NCBI GenBank assembly: GCA_965198715.1 | Contig: CBDAPV010000001.1 | Coordinates: 434,001-498,000 of the forward strand | DNA: 64,000 nucleotides | Direction: 5' to 3' | Origin: RH-AL1 sp965198715 | GTDB taxonomy: Bacteria; Pseudomonadota; Alphaproteobacteria; Rhizobiales; Beijerinckiaceae | Shown here: positions 26,141-35,453 of the stretch, in pieces | Layout of the letters: each line of letters opens with the position of its first letter | Position numbering within the stretch: the stretch's first letter is position 1 | Translations under genes and position numbers: made by a program | The notes under the pieces: generated by a model | What the model was told of the DNA's origin: nothing | Seen by the model: only the letters and a program-made list of their open reading frames with translations | Database searches by the model: none

Positions 26141-26642
26141 GTGCACCGATCGGCAGCGCGTCTCGCTGGCGATCGCCGCCGCCGTCTTCGCGCCTCTCGT
26201 ACCCTCGGCGCTCGGACAGATCGGTGCGATCGTCTTCGGCGCCACGGTCGGCACAACGTTCCTCGACGGCGCCGCCGCGGGTGCGACGGGGTCGGTCGGC
26301 CGGGCGAAGAAAGATTCCGGCCTCACCGCCGCAGCTCACGTCGTCCGCCCAGGATCCACTCCCTCGATGTCAGCTCGAGACAACCAGGCCCGACGGGACG
26401 AAGCAGAGCTTCCCCCATGATCACCTCGGACGATCGCCTCGAGTCGGTGGAGGAGATCCCCGAACAGCACGCCTTCACAGCGAACGTCCGCACGGGAGCA
26501 ATGCCTATCCGGTCATGTGCGGGGAGCATGGTCACGACCACTTGCGTCAAACTGCCAAAGGTAAAGATCGCATAAGACCTCGCCTTCATTGCTTCGCGCA
26601 AGCTCCCATGGGAACGAAGTGGCGAGGGGATAAGCTGACCAG
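26141..26642. other. intergenic remnant DNA, no gene recognised
   Basis: After the arsB remnant, a plus-strand frame about 26158-26345 reads VSLAIAAAVFAPLVPSALGQ and continues as a hydrophobic, Gly/Ala-rich stretch. It has no start and no recognisable family, so it may be a further degraded membrane-protein fragment. The rest shows nothing definite. Confidence 0.4.
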
Positions 26643-29099
26643 GTGGAAGACGAACCGGAACGCTGGCGGTCCACCTGGGACCGATTGATCGACGTGGACT
26701 GGCGTGCCGCCTTCGCGAGCGCCGTGGCTTGGTCGCGTGCGCATGGAGGGGCGATCGGCCGTCGCCTGCCTCCGCCCGGACAGCTGCGTACGGCCACGCT
26801 CAAGTTGAAGGATCGCCTGAGTTCCGCTCATCGATCGACGCCGCGCTGGAGGCCCCTGTATTCGGCCGTCGCGCTCTGGCGTGGCGCTCCGATGCGCTGG
26901 ATCGTTGGCACGCTTGCTATCACCGTGATCCTGATCGCCGGGTACGTTGCCTTTTGCCTTTACGAGATCCCCGTGGACGGCGGCATCGTCGCCGACGCCA
27001 GCACGGGCGCGATGCTCATCCAGGCATCGGATGGGCGCGAGCTCGCGACCCGCGGCACGCCGCGCGGCGACAAGCTCGGCTTTGACGACATGCCGGCAAC
27101 GCTGAAGAACGCCATCGTCGCCATCGAGGACCGTCGCTTCTACAGCCATGGCGCGCTGGATTTCCACGGCATCGCGCGCGCGATCCTGCGCGACGCCTTC
27201 CGCGGACGATCAAGAGAAGGCGCGAGCACGCTGACCCAGCAGCTCGCGCGCCTGATGCTGCTGTCGCCTGACCGAACGGCCAAGCGTAAGGTGCAGGAGG
27301 CGCTGATCGCCGTTTGGCTCGAGCATCACCTCACCAAGAAGGAGATCCTCGAGCGCTACCTTGACACCGCTTACTTTGGAGCCGGCGCCTACGGCGTCGA
27401 CGCCGCGGCGCAACGCTATTTCGGCAAGAGCGCACGGGACCTCACCCTGTCTGAGTCGGCGATGATCGCCGGGTTGGTGCGCGCGCCGAGTCAGCTCGCG
27501 CCGCACCGCAATCTCGAAGCGGCGCAGAAGCGGGCACGCCTCGTGCTCCACGCGATGGTCGAGACCGGCGTGCTCTCGGCCAAGGACGAGGCGGACGCAC
27601 GAGCCCGTCCGGCGACGCTCAAGGTGTCGCCGGAGACGCCGTCGGGCTCGGGCTACGCCGCGGATGCAGCGGCCGCCGAGGTCCATGCGCTCGTCGGCAA
27701 TTCCGCAGTCGACGTCACCGCGTCCACCACCATCGATCCTGAGCTGCAGGCGCTCGCCGAGCGCGTCGTGGCCAAGCACCTCGACGGCGAGGGCGCGCGC
27801 AAGGACGTCGGCCAGGCCGCCCTCCTCGCGATCGGACCAGACGGCGCGGTCCTCGCCATGGTCGGCGGCGTCGACTACGACGCGAGCGCCTTCAACCGCG
27901 CTACCCAGGCCAAACGGCAGGCGGGCTCGCTGTTCAAGCTCTTCGTCTATCTCTCCGCGCTGCGCGCCGGGGCGACACCCGACACGACCGTCGTCGACGG
28001 ACCCGTACGGATTGGCGATTGGGAGCCGCACAACTATGAGAACGGCTATCGCGGCCGCGTCGCACTCCATGTCGCCTTCGCCCACTCACTCAACACAGTG
28101 GCGGCCAAGCTGGGCCAGGAGGTGGGCATTCCCACGGTGATCAAGACGGCCCACGAGCTGGGCGTGACCTCCGACCTGCCAAGCGTTCCGAGCCTCGCGC
28201 TCGGCACCGCCAGCGTTAGCCTGAGCGAAATGACGCGTGCCTTCGCCACCATAGCTTCCGACCAGGACACGATCGAGCCGTTCCTCGTGCGCCGCGTCGC
28301 CAGCCACGACAAGGTGCTCTTTAACAGACCGCAACGATATTCCAGCGATACTGAGCCCGATGCGGCCAAGCTCGCCATGCGCGAGCTCCTCTCCGACGTG
28401 GTGCGCGAGGGCACCGGCCGTGCCGCGCAGCTGTCGGTGCCGACCGGCGGCAAGACCGGCACGACGCAGGACTACCGCGACGCCTGGTTCATCGGCAGCG
28501 CGCCGGACCTGACCGTGGGCGTGTGGACCGGCAACGACGACGACGGCCCGATGAAGGGCGTCACCGGCGGCGACGTGCCCGCCAAGATCTGGCACGATTT
28601 CGCCGCCGGCACCGAGGCGATCATGGCCGCGCGTACGTCGGCGGCGAAGCCCAGACCTCAAGTCGCTTCGGTCAAAGCGGTCGCACCATCGCGCGCCGCG
28701 ACTCCTGAAGTCACGCAGACTTTTCCCGTGACCGCAGCCCCTGCTGGAGCAGCGCAGCTGCCGTCGACGGAAAACACCGCCGCGATCATTGTCGGCGAGG
28801 CCGCGGTTGCAACGACTGCGGACCTCGACGTCGACGGGCAAGCGGTGACGCTTGAGGGCGTGGATCCGCTTGAAGGTCGGCCCGCCCGCGCGCTCGGCCG
28901 CTATCTAAGACGCCGCGAGATCAAGTGCAGCCCCGCTTCGGCTGGCACATTCCGCTGCAGCGTCGACGGCGACGACTTGGCCACCACTATCCTCGCCAAC
29001 GGCGGCAGCCCAGCCAAGGCTGGCGCTCCCGCCGACCTGCTCGCAGCACAAGACGGTGCTCAGGCTCAACGCCGCGGTATTTGGCGGTACCGCCGCTGA
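26643..29099 (+). CDS. bifunctional penicillin-binding protein (class A) with C-terminal SNase-like extension
   Basis: An 818-residue peptidoglycan synthase. A cytoplasmic N-terminus and one membrane helix (about 85-108) precede the GT51 transglycosylase with IEDRRFYSHGALDFHGI and GASTLTQQLARLML. The transpeptidase follows: SLFKLF (Ser429, Lys432), SHSLNTVAA and GGKTGTTQDYRDAW (Lys604). After about residue 680 comes an Ala/Pro linker, then about 730-818 resembles a staphylococcal-nuclease-like/OB domain (TLEGVDPLEGRPARALGRYL and DLATTILANGG). Start is GTG at 26643, the first in frame. Acts in the periplasm; PBP1A versus PBP1C class is not certain. Confidence 0.93.
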   Translation: MEDEPERWRSTWDRLIDVDWRAAFASAVAWSRAHGGAIGRRLPPPGQLRTATLKLKDRLSSAHRSTPRWRPLYSAVALWRGAPMRWIVGTLAITVILIAGYVAFCLYEIPVDGGIVADASTGAMLIQASDGRELATRGTPRGDKLGFDDMPATLKNAIVAIEDRRFYSHGALDFHGIARAILRDAFRGRSREGASTLTQQLARLMLLSPDRTAKRKVQEALIAVWLEHHLTKKEILERYLDTAYFGAGAYGVDAAAQRYFGKSARDLTLSESAMIAGLVRAPSQLAPHRNLEAAQKRARLVLHAMVETGVLSAKDEADARARPATLKVSPETPSGSGYAADAAAAEVHALVGNSAVDVTASTTIDPELQALAERVVAKHLDGEGARKDVGQAALLAIGPDGAVLAMVGGVDYDASAFNRATQAKRQAGSLFKLFVYLSALRAGATPDTTVVDGPVRIGDWEPHNYENGYRGRVALHVAFAHSLNTVAAKLGQEVGIPTVIKTAHELGVTSDLPSVPSLALGTASVSLSEMTRAFATIASDQDTIEPFLVRRVASHDKVLFNRPQRYSSDTEPDAAKLAMRELLSDVVREGTGRAAQLSVPTGGKTGTTQDYRDAWFIGSAPDLTVGVWTGNDDDGPMKGVTGGDVPAKIWHDFAAGTEAIMAARTSAAKPRPQVASVKAVAPSRAATPEVTQTFPVTAAPAGAAQLPSTENTAAIIVGEAAVATTADLDVDGQAVTLEGVDPLEGRPARALGRYLRRREIKCSPASAGTFRCSVDGDDLATTILANGGSPAKAGAPADLLAAQDGAQAQRRGIWRYRR

Positions 29100-29314
29100 A
29101 TAGATTGCGTAACGCAGATACTTTTTCGTCGCCCGTGCCTCAAGACTAGAAAGATAGCGAGCGGTTAGATCCGGCTCATTGCTCCACCATCTGCGTCGCC
29201 GCTGAATGTGGTCGATTCACCTCGAACCTTGTATTTTTAAGGCAGCACGGAAAGCCGGCACAGGCTGTAGTCGCGCGAGAGTAGACGCGATCGCCAGAAC
29301 TTGGAAGTTGCCGA

Positions 29315-29686
29315 TCATTTAAGCTTTATGCTGAAATACTTGAAGACTTCCTTCTCGATCTTCCATGTGCCGGCGAAAGTCTTCTCAACGACGAAGGCAT
29401 CGCCAGGCCCGACTTGCACCGGTTCGCCTCCATCGGGCGTGATGGTGATCGCGCCTTCGATCATATGCACGAGCTCGAGGGCAGAATAGGTCGCGTGGTA
29501 GGTCCCGGGAGTCGCGGCCCACCAGCCTGAGATCATCGAGCCATCGTCCGAGGTGTACTCGACCCAGGTCCTCATCGTCGGATTACCCTCGATCTTTGTC
29601 CATCCGTCGAGGTCGGTCTCGATCGGCGTGGCCGTCTTGACCCCGAACTTCGAGACGGGTGGGTTCTTCACGATAGTGCTGGACAT
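29315..29686 (-). CDS. cupin-domain protein (DUF861/EutQ-like)
   Basis: A 123-residue single-domain cupin. YSALELVHMIEGAITITPDG and VGPGDAFVVEKTFAGTWKI are the two cupin motifs of the DUF861 (Cupin_3) group, which often lacks a full metal-binding set; here one His (VHMIEG) is visible. ATG at 29686 was preferred to the frame start at 29704 because it is preceded by a GGAAGGTG site. It lies 76 nt downstream of the molybdopterin oxidoreductase gene on the same strand. Small-molecule sensing or a minor enzymatic role is possible. Confidence 0.85.
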   Translation of the reverse strand: MSSTIVKNPPVSKFGVKTATPIETDLDGWTKIEGNPTMRTWVEYTSDDGSMISGWWAATPGTYHATYSALELVHMIEGAITITPDGGEPVQVGPGDAFVVEKTFAGTWKIEKEVFKYFSIKLK

Positions 29687-29762
29687 GTCGACTTCACCTT
29701 CCACTCACGTGCTAATCGATGGTATCGCTGGCCGCTCGATACCGAACGGCCAGCGATGAGTC

Positions 29763-31952
29763 CTACTCGGCGGGCTCGGCAAACATCCCCGTCACGGCAG
29801 CCGCCAGGGTCCCTAGGACGCCGATCGGCTCGATCTGGACGCGATTGTCCGAGTAGACGCCGGCTTGGCCGAGGTTGGAGTGCCGCGGCGCCGTGGTGGA
29901 GTTCACCGCGGTTCCGGTACGATTGAGGCCAGGCCAATGGCCGACGTTGGTCACGACGAGTCCACTTCCGACGTCCTCGCTGATCATCGCCAGGGCCTCG
30001 AACGTGCCGCGGTCGTTGAACACGCGGACATAGTCCCCGTCGACGATCGACCGAAGCCCGGCATCGGTCGGATTGATCATGATGCGCTGCTCGCCCTGGG
30101 TATGCTGCTGCATCGCCTCGTTGCCGTATTGCGTGTTGAGGAACGCGTGCGGCTTCGGCGACAGCATCGCCAGCGGGAACCGGTCCTCCTTGCCACCCTC
30201 GTCGACCCGCTCGTCGTGCGGCGGAATGTAATTTGGCACGGGATCGACATAGCCGCCGACCTGCATCTGCGAATAGCCTGAACGCCAGACGTCGAGCACC
30301 ATATTGCCGCCGGCCGCCATGCTCGAGGCGAACTCGCATTTTCCCGACGGCGTCTTGAAGTTGCCCTCGGCGTGCGGGGCGCGCTCGTGCGGCAGGCCGA
30401 CGTTAAGCCGCTTCCAGCCGTCCTTCTTGAGCAGGTCGAGCGTGATCCCCTGAAGCTGCGGGGCGTCCCAATCGTAAGCCTTGGTAAGCCACTCGTCGTC
30501 GCTCATGTCCCAATAGTCGTCGGTGAAGCCCATGGTCTTGGCGAGTAGCCGGAACATGTCGATGTTGGGCATGCACTCGGCCGGCGGCTTGATCGCCGGC
30601 ATGTTCAGCTGGATGTAGAGGTGACCCCAGGTGACCATAATGTCGTATTGCTCGCCCTCCATGCAGGCGGGCAGGATGATGTCGGCGTATTTGGCCGTGT
30701 CGGTGATGAAGAGTTCACTCGCAACCGTGAACAGGTCGTCGCGCTGCAAGCCCCTGACCAGCTCGCTGGCATCGGGCGCCTGCGAGACCGGGTTCGAATT
30801 GTAGAAGAAGACCGATTTGATCGGCGGATCGAGCTTCATCTTGCCGGTCAGCGCGGCGCCGAGGTCGAGCTCGTTGACGACGCGCGTGCCGGGCTTGATC
30901 CAGTCAGGCCGGCACACGTGGGCAAGGCTCATCGGGAACTCGTAGATCGGCATCTCGACCGTGCCACCGCCCGGCTGGCGCCAGGCGCCGGTGAGCGCTG
31001 GCAGGCAGGTGACGGCGCGTACCGAATCGCCGCCGCCGGGCGAACGCTCGATCGCCACGCCCTGGCGGATCGCCGAGGCCTTGGCTTTGGCGTATTCGCG
31101 CGACAGCGTCAGGATGTCGGAGGCAGAAAGGCCGGTGATCATCGCCACGCGCTCGACGGGAAACTCGGCGGCGCGGGCCTTCAGATCTTCGAAGCCGAGC
31201 GTGTATTTCTCGACGTAATCATGATCGTAAAGGTCTTCCTCGATGATGACGTTCATCATGCCCAGCGCCAGGGCGGCGTCGGTGCCGGGCTTGATCGCGA
31301 GGTGCCAGTCGGCCCGCTTGGCGGTGCGCGACTTGTAGGGATCGATGACGACGATCTTGGCGCCCTTGGCCTTGGCCTCGAGCACGAAAGGCCAGCCGTG
31401 CAGGTTCGTGGAGACCATGTTCATGCCCCACACGATGATGTAGTCGCTGTAGGCCAAGCTCTCGACGTCGAGACCGCCGGTCGGGCCGACGGTCATCACC
31501 CAGGCCGTCGACGACCCGGATTCACAATAGGTCTTCTCGGCGACGGTGGATCCCAACCGATTGAAGAACGCGTCTCCGGCGGTGAGCCCGTTCGCCGTGC
31601 CCTGGTTGCCGAGATAGGCGTGGGGCATGATCGCCTCGCTGCCGTACTCGTCGATGATGCCCGTCCACTTCGACTTGATCGTCGCCAGCGCCTCGTCCCA
31701 GCTGATGCGCTCGTATTGGCCGGAGCCCTTCGGTCCCATGCGTTTCATGGGATGCAGCAGGCGATCGGGGTGATAATGGTGCTCGGCGAAGTTCTTCAGC
31801 TTCACGCAGAGGCCGCCGCGGGTCATCGGGTGATCGGGGTCGCCGGTCACGGCAACGAGCTTCTCGTCCTTCACGTGATAGAGAAACGCACAGGTGTCGG
31901 GGCAGTCCTGCGGGCATGATCCGCGGACAATTGTGGTTTCGCTCGAGTCCAT
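29763..31952 (-). CDS. molybdopterin-dependent oxidoreductase (DMSO-reductase superfamily)
   Basis: A 729-residue bis-MGD enzyme. The N-terminal [4Fe-4S] site is CPQDCPDTCAF with a fourth cysteine in GGLCVKLKNF. The next blocks are RISWDEALATIKSKW and the Mo-ligand region TYCESGSSTAW, where Cys is the likely ligand. There is no Tat signal, so the enzyme is probably cytoplasmic. The C-terminal MGD-binding domain includes LLSPKPHAFLNTQYGNEAMQ. Electron partner subunits are absent from the window. Substrate class (formate-like, thiosulfate/polysulfide-like or other) is not determinable. A cupin gene follows and a MocR regulator precedes it. Confidence 0.9.
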   Translation of the reverse strand: MDSSETTIVRGSCPQDCPDTCAFLYHVKDEKLVAVTGDPDHPMTRGGLCVKLKNFAEHHYHPDRLLHPMKRMGPKGSGQYERISWDEALATIKSKWTGIIDEYGSEAIMPHAYLGNQGTANGLTAGDAFFNRLGSTVAEKTYCESGSSTAWVMTVGPTGGLDVESLAYSDYIIVWGMNMVSTNLHGWPFVLEAKAKGAKIVVIDPYKSRTAKRADWHLAIKPGTDAALALGMMNVIIEEDLYDHDYVEKYTLGFEDLKARAAEFPVERVAMITGLSASDILTLSREYAKAKASAIRQGVAIERSPGGGDSVRAVTCLPALTGAWRQPGGGTVEMPIYEFPMSLAHVCRPDWIKPGTRVVNELDLGAALTGKMKLDPPIKSVFFYNSNPVSQAPDASELVRGLQRDDLFTVASELFITDTAKYADIILPACMEGEQYDIMVTWGHLYIQLNMPAIKPPAECMPNIDMFRLLAKTMGFTDDYWDMSDDEWLTKAYDWDAPQLQGITLDLLKKDGWKRLNVGLPHERAPHAEGNFKTPSGKCEFASSMAAGGNMVLDVWRSGYSQMQVGGYVDPVPNYIPPHDERVDEGGKEDRFPLAMLSPKPHAFLNTQYGNEAMQQHTQGEQRIMINPTDAGLRSIVDGDYVRVFNDRGTFEALAMISEDVGSGLVVTNVGHWPGLNRTGTAVNSTTAPRHSNLGQAGVYSDNRVQIEPIGVLGTLAAAVTGMFAEPAE

Positions 31953-32129
31953 GGTTCTCGGCTCTCCCTCAGAGGTGGCCGGCACTAACTCGTAGCATAA
32001 GGGGCACATCCCCCGTGCAGTCGTGCCATCAAACCGCGAGATTAGAGCCGATCCAATCTGGCGAAAGGGCCAGTTCGTTAAGATTTCATGAGGCCAGCAC
32101 CTTGCGGTCGCCGCGGGCTCGAGCGCCCA

Positions 32130-33611
32130 TCACTGCAGACCCTGCTCGACGGCCTTGGCGATCTTGGCTATGCCGTCCTCGATCTGCGCTTCGTTCAGGT
32201 GCGTGTAGCCCAGGACGACCTTGAACTCGCTTCTCGGCAAGGCCTCGGCGAACAGCACCGCGCCTTCGTCGAGCGGATGCAGGCCGACGCCCATCTTCCT
32301 CGCCTCGCGCTGGAGGCGAGCGGCCGGCCCGACCGCTTCGGGCACGGTCCAGAGCAGATTGGTGCCACCCTCGGTGCCGGTCGCAATGACCTCGCCGAAC
32401 CGCTCGCCGATGGACGCCAGCACCGCGTCGCGGCGGCGCATGTTGGTCTGCCGCACGCGTTTGAGCTGCGTCGCCAGGCTGCCGTTCTTGATGAACTGAG
32501 CCAAGGCCGCCTGCTCCAGCCAGGGCGAACCATTGTCTATCAGGCCCTTCAGCGTCGTGGCGGCATGCACGAGGTCGCGCGGCAGCACCATGTAGCCGAG
32601 CCGCAGCCCCGGCCCGAGCGAGCGCGAGAACGAGTTGAGGTAGATGACGCAGCCGTGGCGGTCGAGCGACTGCAGCGACGGCAGGATTGACCCTTCGTAG
32701 CGGAAATCCGAATCGTAATCGACTTCCAGGATGTAGGCGCCGCTACGCGCCGCCCAATTAAGCAGCGCCAAGCGGCGCTCCAGCGTCATGATGTTGCCGG
32801 TCGGGAAGTGGTGCGAGGGCGTGACGTAGACCAGCTTGACGCGGTGCGCGGGGAAGCGGGCGACATCGATCCCGGCGCCGTCGACGGGCACGGGAATGAC
32901 CGTGCCGCCGTAGCTTTCGAACAGGAAGGCCGCGCCGCGGTAGCACGGAGCCTCGACGACGATGGGCGTGCGGACGCCAACGAGGAGATGGGCGGCCAGG
33001 TTGATGCCTTGCTGGAAGCCGCCGACCACCACGATCCGCTCCGGCGTCGTCGCGATCCCACGCGCCGGGCCGAGGAACATGGCAATCTGCTCGCGCAGCT
33101 CCGGCAGGCCGGAAGGATCGCTGTACTGGCTTAAGCGCGCGGCGGCACCGCCGAGGCATTCCAGCAAAATGCGCCGCCAGATCTTCTCCGGGAATGCCGC
33201 TGGGTCGGATCGCCCGAAGCGGAAATCGATCCGGATTGCGGGATCGGGCGGCTCATAGAGCCCAGGCAGCCCGCGACCGGTATACGGCAGCGGCAGGTTG
33301 GTCGCGATCGAGGGCACGCCGACGTCGATTAGCGCCTTGGCACCGGCCGACATACCGGCTTCGCCCGCGATCTCGCGGACGAAGGTGCCTCGCGCGCGGG
33401 CGGTGGTGATGTAGCCTTCGGCAGCCAGCCTCTCGTAGGCCTCAGACACGGTGTTGCGCGACACACCGAGCTGGCCGCTCAGCTCGCGTGTGCTCGGCAG
33501 CGCCGCGCCCGCCTTGAGCTTGCCCCCATCGATCAGCGCGGCAACCTGGTCGACGATCTGCGCCTGCAAGGTGACCTTGCTCGTGGCTTCGAGATGGATC
33601 GCGATCTGCAT
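32130..33611 (-). CDS. MocR/PdxR-type GntR regulator with aminotransferase domain
   Basis: A 493-residue regulator. The N-terminal GntR winged helix is ALPSTRELSGQLGVSRNTVS followed by AYERLAAEGYITTARARGTF, and a class-I aminotransferase-like domain follows. VEVDYDSDFRYEG, the region before the PLP lysine, is present, but the lysine motif reads NSFSRSLGPGLRLGY, so Arg330 replaces the PLP-binding Lys of SFSKxL. This may be a PLP-independent or altered effector domain. ATG at 33611 was preferred over the TTG at 33641. It lies 177 nt upstream of the molybdopterin oxidoreductase gene and may regulate it. Confidence 0.88.
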   Translation of the reverse strand: MQIAIHLEATSKVTLQAQIVDQVAALIDGGKLKAGAALPSTRELSGQLGVSRNTVSEAYERLAAEGYITTARARGTFVREIAGEAGMSAGAKALIDVGVPSIATNLPLPYTGRGLPGLYEPPDPAIRIDFRFGRSDPAAFPEKIWRRILLECLGGAAARLSQYSDPSGLPELREQIAMFLGPARGIATTPERIVVVGGFQQGINLAAHLLVGVRTPIVVEAPCYRGAAFLFESYGGTVIPVPVDGAGIDVARFPAHRVKLVYVTPSHHFPTGNIMTLERRLALLNWAARSGAYILEVDYDSDFRYEGSILPSLQSLDRHGCVIYLNSFSRSLGPGLRLGYMVLPRDLVHAATTLKGLIDNGSPWLEQAALAQFIKNGSLATQLKRVRQTNMRRRDAVLASIGERFGEVIATGTEGGTNLLWTVPEAVGPAARLQREARKMGVGLHPLDEGAVLFAEALPRSEFKVVLGYTHLNEAQIEDGIAKIAKAVEQGLQ

Positions 33612-33639
33612 GCCCTTCGCCTTGCGCACGGCGGCGTGC

Positions 33640-33972
33640 AAAGGGCTTGCCGTTTAGGCTGCGGGCCGTCGGCAACGGCGCCTAGCGTCTCGACGTTGAG
33701 GTCCAGCGCCACGGTCGGGAGCTCGTGCGGAAAGCCGTGAGCGCATCGACCACACGCTCGCCCGGCAGCAGGGAGTCGAGCACGACTTTAAGCTCGCCCT
33801 TCAATCCTTCAAGCATGACCTTGGCGCAAAGGCCATCGACGCCGCTGGCCAACAGGCTTGCCTCGCCCAAGACGATGCTCCCAGCCGCCGAGAGTTGCGG
33901 CTTCCGCGTGGTCTCGCGATCGAACAGGGTCAGGCCGGGCGTCGCCTCCAGGTCGGCGATCGTGTAGCTCAC
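33640..33972 (-). pseudogene. LysR-family regulator remnant
   Basis: From about 33972 the frame reads SYTIADLEATPGLTLFDRET and then GEASLLASGVDGLCAKVMLE and GERVVDALTAF. These are the end of a LysR HTH and the start of its effector domain. The first helix-turn-helix residues are missing, and after DALTAF the frame shifts: PTVALDLNVETLGA continues in another frame until about 33650. No full-length regulator exists here. It abuts the MocR regulator, so it may mark the end of an older locus. Confidence 0.72.
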
Positions 33973-34454
33973 GAGCGAGGTCGCACGGTTATCGCGGTTT
34001 CGTAGGATGTCTTCCGGTCATACCTACCGGCCCTGGCAGACGATCGCGGAACACCTCGCGAGCGCAATGTCAGCTGCACGTGAGGACGACCGACATGCCG
34101 TAGGTTCTGGTTCTCTACTACTCGGCCACATCGAAGCCATCGCCCACGCGAGGGACGAGGGTGCTCGCGCCACAGGCGCTGTCGCCGATTGTCAGGCGCG
34201 TGCACGAGACGGCGCCCAGCACGTCGCAAAGAATCAGAACTTCAAGACAGACCAGGCGGCGCCGACTGCGACGGTCGCGGAGTTGGAGAATTGCGACGCC
34301 GTCTCGTAGGGATGGGCACCCGCTACGGCCGCATTGCCTCGACTATCGACGAACTTCGGGACGAGATCGGCCGCATCATCAAGATCATCTCCCGAAAGAA
34401 TGCCGCAACTCCATCGCAAGCCCAGGCTATGCGTGCGAGTAAGATGGAGATGCT
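33973..34454. other. intergenic region, possible small ORF only
   Basis: About 480 bp without a recognised gene. A 48-codon plus-strand frame at 34312-34458 (start MGTRYGRIASTIDELRDEIG) has weak ribosome-site support and no family match that I know of; it overlaps the end of the convergent membrane-protein gene by 4 bp. Confidence 0.35.
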
Positions 34455-35399
34455 CTAGAGGGTGCGAGCACTCAGCCGTGTGTCCGTACCGGTGGTGGTG
34501 AGTGCCCGGCGCTGCACCGCGAGCGCGCCGCCGACGGCCGCCGAAACGAGGCCGAGGAGAAGAACCACGAAGGCGCCGAAGGCTCCCTCCGAGGCACCCG
34601 CGGCCGTCGCGTCGGCGGTGTCCTTGGCCTTCTGCTTGGCCTGATCCATCGTCTGCTGGATTTTGGCCTGAGTGTCGTCGAACTTCTTGGCTGCGTCGTC
34701 GCGGCTCATCTTCGTCAGCGCCGCGGTGATGTCGATGATGTTCGCCTTGGCGGCGGCCGCGTCCGAACCACCCTGTTCATAGGTGACGAGGTCGCTGGCG
34801 ATCGTCTTCTGCGCCTCCTGCGGAGTCATTGCCGCAGGGTTCGACGTGGTGGTGGGCTGCAGATAGGACTGCGCCTGCTGCTGGATCATGTCGGGCGAGA
34901 TGCCGGTAGCCTGGGCTAGCGGCTTGGCCGCGCTGCTGATGCCCCCGCCGGCGGCGGACGTCACGTTGCCGAGCGCGGAGAACCCGCCGCCAACGATGCT
35001 GCCGACCGCTGACGACAGCAGGTAGACGGTGAGCAGCGTTGCAATGCCCCAGGTTACGAGGCCGTGGAGTATGCCGTCGAAACGGTTCGAGATGCCGGCC
35101 ATCCACGCGGAGACGTAACCGCCAAGGAAAAGGGCGATGCAGCTGGAGATCACCCACCACAAGCCGGCACCGACGCCGAAGCCCGACGCCGACGGCGTAC
35201 TAGCGGCGTTGACGTTCACGGTTCCCAGGCCGATGCCTGCGCCGAGAAGGCTGAAGAGAAGCTGGATCGCGATCGTGAGGATCACGCCGCCGAGCAGGGC
35301 ACCCCAGGCGATCCGGCGGTGGATGTGGGTGCCCTCGCCCAGCACGGTCGTGCCGCCCGACGGGATCCCGCCGGCAATACCGGTGTCGTAGGTGCTCAT
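34455..35399 (-). CDS. conserved membrane protein of unknown function (PhnA-like)
   Basis: A 314-residue protein with an N-terminal Gly-rich stretch and membrane segments at about 30-52 (WGALLGGVILTIAIQLLFSL), 76-100 and 110-140, then an Ala/Gln-rich, probably helical stretch, and a last membrane segment near the C-terminus (FGAFVVLLLGLVSAAVGGAL). Similar alphaproteobacterial proteins are often labelled PhnA-like, but I see no PhnA domain. It has a GAGG site before ATG at 35399 and lies just after the DUF2382 gene, 54 nt away. A role in cell-envelope stress is inference from that neighbour. Confidence 0.75.
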   Translation of the reverse strand: MSTYDTGIAGGIPSGGTTVLGEGTHIHRRIAWGALLGGVILTIAIQLLFSLLGAGIGLGTVNVNAASTPSASGFGVGAGLWWVISSCIALFLGGYVSAWMAGISNRFDGILHGLVTWGIATLLTVYLLSSAVGSIVGGGFSALGNVTSAAGGGISSAAKPLAQATGISPDMIQQQAQSYLQPTTTSNPAAMTPQEAQKTIASDLVTYEQGGSDAAAAKANIIDITAALTKMSRDDAAKKFDDTQAKIQQTMDQAKQKAKDTADATAAGASEGAFGAFVVLLLGLVSAAVGGALAVQRRALTTTGTDTRLSARTL

Positions 35400-35453
35400 T
35401 GATCAGCCTCTTCGTTGAGAGAAGGGTGCCAGCAGGCACCCCTCAGCGCGTCG

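Noticed and set aside
34312..34458. 48-codon plus-strand frame
   Set aside because: Weak start signal, no family, overlaps the end of a convergent gene.
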